DNA of 8,070 bases, taken from an uncultured Oscillospiraceae bacterium (GTDB lineage: Bacteria > Bacillota_A > Clostridia > Oscillospirales > Oscillospiraceae). A program made the position numbers and the translations under genes. Each line of letters begins with the position of its first letter. Position 1 is the stretch's first letter. The stretch spans positions 1-8,070 of the forward strand of contig CANRMG010000080.1 of assembly GCA_947631675.1 (NCBI GenBank), written 5' to 3'. The notes beneath the pieces are model-generated. The model searched no databases. It was not told where the DNA came from and was given only the letters and a program-made list of their open reading frames with translations. Below, in pieces: positions 5,468 to 8,070 of the stretch.

Positions 5468-5510
5468 ATCCCCCCATGAAAAGACTGGTACAGCCTATTC
5501 ACGGGGGGAT
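5468..5510 (-). promoter_or_regulatory. 43-nt RNA hairpin sequestering the ribosome site of the TIGR04086-type gene
   Basis: On the minus-strand transcript, AUCCCCCCGUGAA (5510-5498) pairs with UUCAUGGGGGGAU (5480-5468) over 13 bp. After a U-U mismatch, AGGCUG (5496-5491) pairs with CAGUCU (5487-5482), closing the triloop UAC. That makes 19 pairs, two of them G-U wobbles; on the plus strand those two would be A-C mismatches, so the fold belongs to the minus-strand RNA. The 3' arm holds the GGGGGGAU ribosome site of the gene starting at 5463. No U-tract follows directly, which argues against an ordinary terminator. It may restrict translation, or stabilise the 3' end of yajC mRNA. Confidence 0.7.
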
Positions 5511-5535
5511 GGGATTATTTGTCTTGTTCAGCCGC

Positions 5536-5943
5536 TCACTGCTGGGGTTCTTCGGTCTGCTTTCCCACGCTGGACACGGCCCACTTGGTCAGCTGGATGC
5601 GCACCCGATCCTCGCTGGTCTCGATGACGATGGCGTTGTCCTTCACGTTGACGATCTTGCCCACGATGCCGCCGATGGTGGTGATGGTGTCGCCCACGGA
5701 CAGATTGTCGCGCATCTCCTGGGCCTTCTTCTTCCGCTTGTTCTCCGGGCGGATCATGAAGAAGTAGAACACCGCGATGAGCGCGACCATCATGATGATC
5801 ATGCTCAGACCGCCGCCGGCAGCGGCGCCATCCGTCCCGGCAGCCGCGCCTTCCGCGGCGGGAGCGCAGCCGGATACCATAAGGGCCGCCACAGCGACCA
5901 TAAGTCCAAGGGCCAGGACCCTCATAAGACGAGAAAGCTTCAT
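5536..5943 (-). CDS. yajC: Sec translocase accessory subunit YajC, with lipobox-like N-terminus
   Basis: A 135-residue YajC-family protein, the small membrane partner of SecDF in the Sec export machinery. The family core is a single membrane helix (about 46-64, LSMIIMMVALIAVFYFFMI), followed at once by the hallmark RPENKRKKKAQEM (65-77) and a cytoplasmic beta-rich domain with VGDTITTIGGIVGKI (about 83-97). Unusually, a separate N-terminal signal-like segment (MKLSRLMR then a hydrophobic stretch to 23) ends in VSGC (23-26), a fair lipobox, and a Gly/Ala-rich linker (27-45) joins it to the usual helix; typical YajC proteins lack this. The start is ATG 5943, with GGAGG 7 nt upstream (5955-5951). 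The open frame reaches 6012 but would overlap tgt. It follows tgt by 40 bp and has its own consensus promoter. Confidence 0.93.
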   Translation of the reverse strand: MKLSRLMRVLALGLMVAVAALMVSGCAPAAEGAAAGTDGAAAGGGLSMIIMMVALIAVFYFFMIRPENKRKKKAQEMRDNLSVGDTITTIGGIVGKIVNVKDNAIVIETSEDRVRIQLTKWAVSSVGKQTEEPQQ

Positions 5944-5970
5944 TTGATTACCTCCACAAGTATTGGTATT

Positions 5971-6000
5971 ATTATAATGTTGTTTATATCCTCGTGTCAA
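5971..6000 (-). promoter_or_regulatory. Consensus sigma-A promoter of yajC overlapping the end of tgt
   Basis: On the minus strand, TTGACA (6000-5995) and TATAAT (5976-5971), both perfect consensus hexamers, are 18 bp apart. The -35 lies within the last tgt codons (encoding L-D-T) and the -10 in the 40-bp gap. Transcription would start near 5964, giving yajC a leader of about 20 nt. It suggests yajC and the following membrane-protein gene are expressed strongly and independently of tgt. Confidence 0.8.
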
Positions 6001-7117
6001 GAAGTTTGGCATATTTTGCCCGGTATGCGGCGAAGGCGCCGGCGTCCAGGGCCTGGCGTATCTCGGCCATCATGTTGTTGTAAAACCACAGGTTGTGCAT
6101 CGCGGCCAGCCGCAGCCCCAAGGCCTCCCCGGCCTTAAAGAGGTGGCGCACATAGGCCCGGCTGTACCGCCGGCATACCGGGCAGCCGCAGACCGGGTCG
6201 ATGGGGCCCTCGTCCCGGGCGTACTTTTCATTTTTCAGGTTGATGATGCCGGCTTTCGTGAAGAGATGGGCGTGCCGGCCGTTCCGGGCGGGCATGACGC
6301 AGTCGAATAGGTCCACGCCCCGCCAGACGCCCTCGATGATGTTCCCCGGCGTGCCCACACCCATGAGGTACCGGGGCCTGTCGGCGGGCATGTGCTCCTG
6401 GACAAGCTCGATGATGTCGTACATTTCCTGATGGGTCTCCCCCACCGCGAGCCCCCCGATGGCGTAACCGGGCAGGTCCAGCTCCGCGATGGCCTTCATG
6501 TGCTCCACCCGCAGATCGGGATATATGCCTCCCTGGTTGATGCCGAAGAGCATCTGACCGGGATTGACCGCGTCAGGGGCGGCGTTATACTCCGCCAGCG
6601 CCTTTTTGCACCGGATGAGCCACCGGTAGGTGCGCTTGGTCGCCGATTCAAAATACTCCCGGGGAGACGGTATCTTCACGCACTCGTCGAAGGCCATGGC
6701 GATGTCGCTGCCCAGGTTCGCTTGGATGCGCATGCTCTGCTCCGGGCCGATGAACAGATGCCGGCCGTCCACGTGGCTCTGAAAGGCCACGCCCTCCTCG
6801 GTGATCTTCCGAAGGCCCGCCAAGGAGAAGACCTGGAAACCCCCGCTGTCCGTGAGGATAGGGCCGTGCCAGTCCATGAATTTGTGCAAGCCTCCCATGT
6901 CCCGGATGAGCTCGTCCCCGGGGCGGACATGAAGGTGATAGGTGTTGGACAGCTCCACCTGGCAGCCCAGGTCCTCCAGGTCCTTGGCGGAGAGACCGCC
7001 CTTTATCGCGGCCACGGTGCCCACGTTCATGAAGGCCGGGGTATGGACCGTGCCGTGAGGCGTTGTGAACTCCCCCCGCCGGGCGTGGCCCTCGTCTTTT
7101 TTCAGCAGCTTATACAT
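5984..7117 (-). CDS. tgt: tRNA-guanine(34) transglycosylase
   Basis: A 377-residue cytoplasmic enzyme that exchanges guanine 34 of GUN-anticodon tRNAs (Asp, Asn, His, Tyr) for preQ1 in the queuosine pathway. The TIM-barrel signatures are present: DSGGFQVFSL (D90, general base), MAFDEC (D144), GGLAVGE (221-227, base recognition) and FDCVMPARNGR with nucleophile D272. The zinc site is C310-G-C312-P-V-C315 plus H341 in AMHNLWFY. Length is normal for bacterial Tgt. ATG 7117 is chosen because GTGAGGA lies 4 nt upstream; an in-frame TTG at 7132 lacks a site. Its own promoter follows the queA terminator, so tgt and queA are neighbours in the same pathway but apparently separate transcripts. The predicted leader is only ~25 nt, too short for a preQ1 riboswitch. 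Confidence 0.97.
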   Translation of the reverse strand: MYKLLKKDEGHARRGEFTTPHGTVHTPAFMNVGTVAAIKGGLSAKDLEDLGCQVELSNTYHLHVRPGDELIRDMGGLHKFMDWHGPILTDSGGFQVFSLAGLRKITEEGVAFQSHVDGRHLFIGPEQSMRIQANLGSDIAMAFDECVKIPSPREYFESATKRTYRWLIRCKKALAEYNAAPDAVNPGQMLFGINQGGIYPDLRVEHMKAIAELDLPGYAIGGLAVGETHQEMYDIIELVQEHMPADRPRYLMGVGTPGNIIEGVWRGVDLFDCVMPARNGRHAHLFTKAGIINLKNEKYARDEGPIDPVCGCPVCRRYSRAYVRHLFKAGEALGLRLAAMHNLWFYNNMMAEIRQALDAGAFAAYRAKYAKLLDTRI

Positions 7118-7148
7118 GGCGTCCTCACTCAAATAAAATGCAAAGGGT

Positions 7149-7176
7149 ATTGTACCATATCTTATGGATATGTCAA
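7149..7176 (-). promoter_or_regulatory. Sigma-A promoter of tgt with extended -10
   Basis: On the minus strand, TTGACA (7176-7171) and TACAAT (7154-7149) with a 16-bp spacer and a TGG extended -10 just before TACAAT. The start site should be near 7142. The -35 begins two bases past the stem of the queA terminator, so terminator U-tract and promoter are packed together. Confidence 0.75.
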
Positions 7177-7178
7177 AT

Positions 7179-7206
7179 AAAAGGCCGGGATCGCTCCCGG
7201 CCTTTT
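7179..7206 (-). terminator. Intrinsic terminator of queA
   Basis: AAAAGGCCGGGA (7179-7190) and TCCCGGCCTTTT (7195-7206) form a perfect 12-bp stem around a 4-nt loop. On the minus strand it is followed by TTTTATTT, a good U-tract, 31 bp after the queA stop. A strong, canonical terminator separating queA from tgt. Confidence 0.88.
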
Positions 7207-7237
7207 GTAACGAATGGGCCTTATGCCCGTCTAACTG

Positions 7238-8070
7238 TCAGTGGATGAACATGGCGTCGCCGAACGAAAAGAATCTGTACTCCCGCTCCACCGCATCCTT
7301 ATAGGCGGCCAGAATGTTCTCCCGCCCCGCCAGGGCGGACACCAGCATCACCAGCGTAGAGCCCGGCAGATGGAAGTTGGTCACCAGCGCGTCCATGCAC
7401 TTGAACTTATACCCCGGATAGATGAATATGTTCGTCCAGCCGCTGTCGGCCCGGAGAACGCCGTCCTCCCCGGTGAAGCTCTCCAGGGTGCGGCAGCTGG
7501 TGGTGCCCACGGCCACGACGCGGCCGCCGGCGGCCTTGGCTTTATTCACCGCTTGGGCCGTGTCCGCCGGGACGGTGCAGAACTCCGAGTGCATCTCGTG
7601 GTCCTCGATGTCCTCCGCCTTCACAGGCCGGAAGGTGCCCAGACCCACATGCAGCGTCACGAACCGCACGTCCACGCCCATGGCCCGTATCTTATCCAGC
7701 AGCTCCGGCGTGAAATGGAGCCCCGCCGTGGGGGCGGCAGCGCTGCCAGGGTGCTTGGAATAGACGGTCTGGTATCGCTCCGGGTCCGCCAGCTGCTCCT
7801 TGATGTAGGGCGGCAGGGGCATACGGCCCAGCCGCTCCAATATCTCCAGGAAGATGCCATCATAATCGAACCGGACGATCCGGTTGCCCCCCTCGGACAC
7901 GGACTCCACCTCGCCGGTCAGCTCCCCGCCGCCGAAGATGACCCGGTGGCCGGGGCGCATCTTCTTCCCCGGGCGCACAAGGCATTCCCAGCGCTTGTCT
8001 CCCAGGTCCTTGAGGAGCATGACCTCTATGGCACCGCCGGTAGGCCGCGCGCCGATGAGCCGGGCGGGTA
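7238..8070 (-). CDS. queA: S-adenosylmethionine:tRNA ribosyltransferase-isomerase QueA (N-terminus beyond right edge)
   Basis: Cytoplasmic enzyme that transfers and isomerises the ribosyl group of S-adenosylmethionine onto preQ1 at tRNA position 34, making epoxyqueuosine, the step after Tgt. About 276 C-terminal residues of the usual 340-350 are present; the frame is open through the right edge, beginning [19 protein letters not shown], which matches the QueA N-terminal third. Other family motifs are [59 protein letters not shown] and [16 protein letters not shown], ending SFGDAMFIH before TGA. No frameshift or missing motif is seen. The internal ATG at 8020 is not the start, because family-conserved residues continue upstream of it. 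A strong terminator follows. Its promoter and start lie outside the window. Confidence 0.97.
   Translation of the reverse strand, partial: PARLIGARPTGGAIEVMLLKDLGDKRWECLVRPGKKMRPGHRVIFGGGELTGEVESVSEGGNRIVRFDYDGIFLEILERLGRMPLPPYIKEQLADPERYQTVYSKHPGSAAAPTAGLHFTPELLDKIRAMGVDVRFVTLHVGLGTFRPVKAEDIEDHEMHSEFCTVPADTAQAVNKAKAAGGRVVAVGTTSCRTLESFTGEDGVLRADSGWTNIFIYPGYKFKCMDALVTNFHLPGSTLVMLVSALAGRENILAAYKDAVEREYRFFSFGDAMFIH

Noticed and set aside
5464..5502. GTG 5502 as start of the TIGR04086-type protein
   Set aside because: No Shine-Dalgarno sequence precedes it and it lies in the 5' arm of the hairpin; ATG 5463 has GGGGGGAT and begins a typical basic N-terminus.
5020..6138. Plus-strand open frame of 372 codons
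   Set aside because: It lies antisense to the TIGR04086-type gene, yajC and the end of tgt, all of which have family motifs. Its product is low-complexity Gly/Gln/His-rich sequence typical of a GC-rich shadow frame.
7118..7148. preQ1 riboswitch before tgt
   Set aside because: The predicted leader is about 25 nt with no pseudoknot-like sequence, too short for the known preQ1 classes.
6392..7180. Plus-strand frame of 262 codons
   Set aside because: Mirror of tgt, whose catalytic and zinc residues are all intact on the minus strand.

Overview
The window looks like chromosomal DNA of a GC-rich, low-G+C-lineage Firmicute, most likely a Clostridia/Oscillospiraceae-type gut bacterium. This is inferred from strong GGAGG-type ribosome sites, sigma-A-like promoters, the queA-tgt-yajC-TIGR04086 order familiar from Firmicutes (compare B. 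subtilis queA-tgt-yrbF-yrzE), and a Firmicute-style barnase/barstar pair. Nearly all genes are core or housekeeping. No tRNA, rRNA, CRISPR array, insertion sequence or prophage gene is visible.

Layout, right to left along the minus strand. At 8070-7238 is the C-terminal four fifths of queA (cut by the window edge), closed by a strong intrinsic terminator (7179-7206). The promoter for tgt begins inside that terminator's U-tract. tgt (7117-5984) is followed by yajC (5943-5536), which has its own consensus promoter overlapping the end of tgt. Next is a small four-helix membrane protein of the TIGR04086/YrzE type (5463-5062), whose Shine-Dalgarno sequence lies inside a 43-nt RNA hairpin. An AT-rich, motif-dense 288-bp intergenic region separates it from a xerD-like tyrosine recombinase (4773-3883).

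In the middle, on the plus strand, sit two tightly coupled genes: an exported barnase-type ribonuclease (3031-3540) and its barstar-type inhibitor (3540-3830). They overlap by one base. A promoter lies just upstream, and a terminator shared with convergent xerD lies just downstream.

To the left, again on the minus strand and divergent from the ribonuclease, is a likely operon. It runs from a SpoU/TrmH-family RNA 2'-O-methyltransferase (2926-2111), through a lower-GC orphan protein with an HsdR-N-type PD-(D/E)xK nuclease domain (2046-832), to a UvrD/PcrA-type helicase (800 to the left edge, partial).

Functionally, queA and tgt belong to queuosine tRNA modification, yajC to the Sec translocon, xerD to chromosome dimer resolution, and uvrD to DNA repair. 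The barnase/barstar pair is the accessory, possibly competitive, element. I see no clearly new multi-gene system. The best leads are the SD-sequestering hairpin, the cluster of GTAAC/GTTAC palindromes upstream of xerD, the nuclease-inhibitor pair, the orphan HsdR-N protein, and a YajC with a lipobox-like N-terminus.
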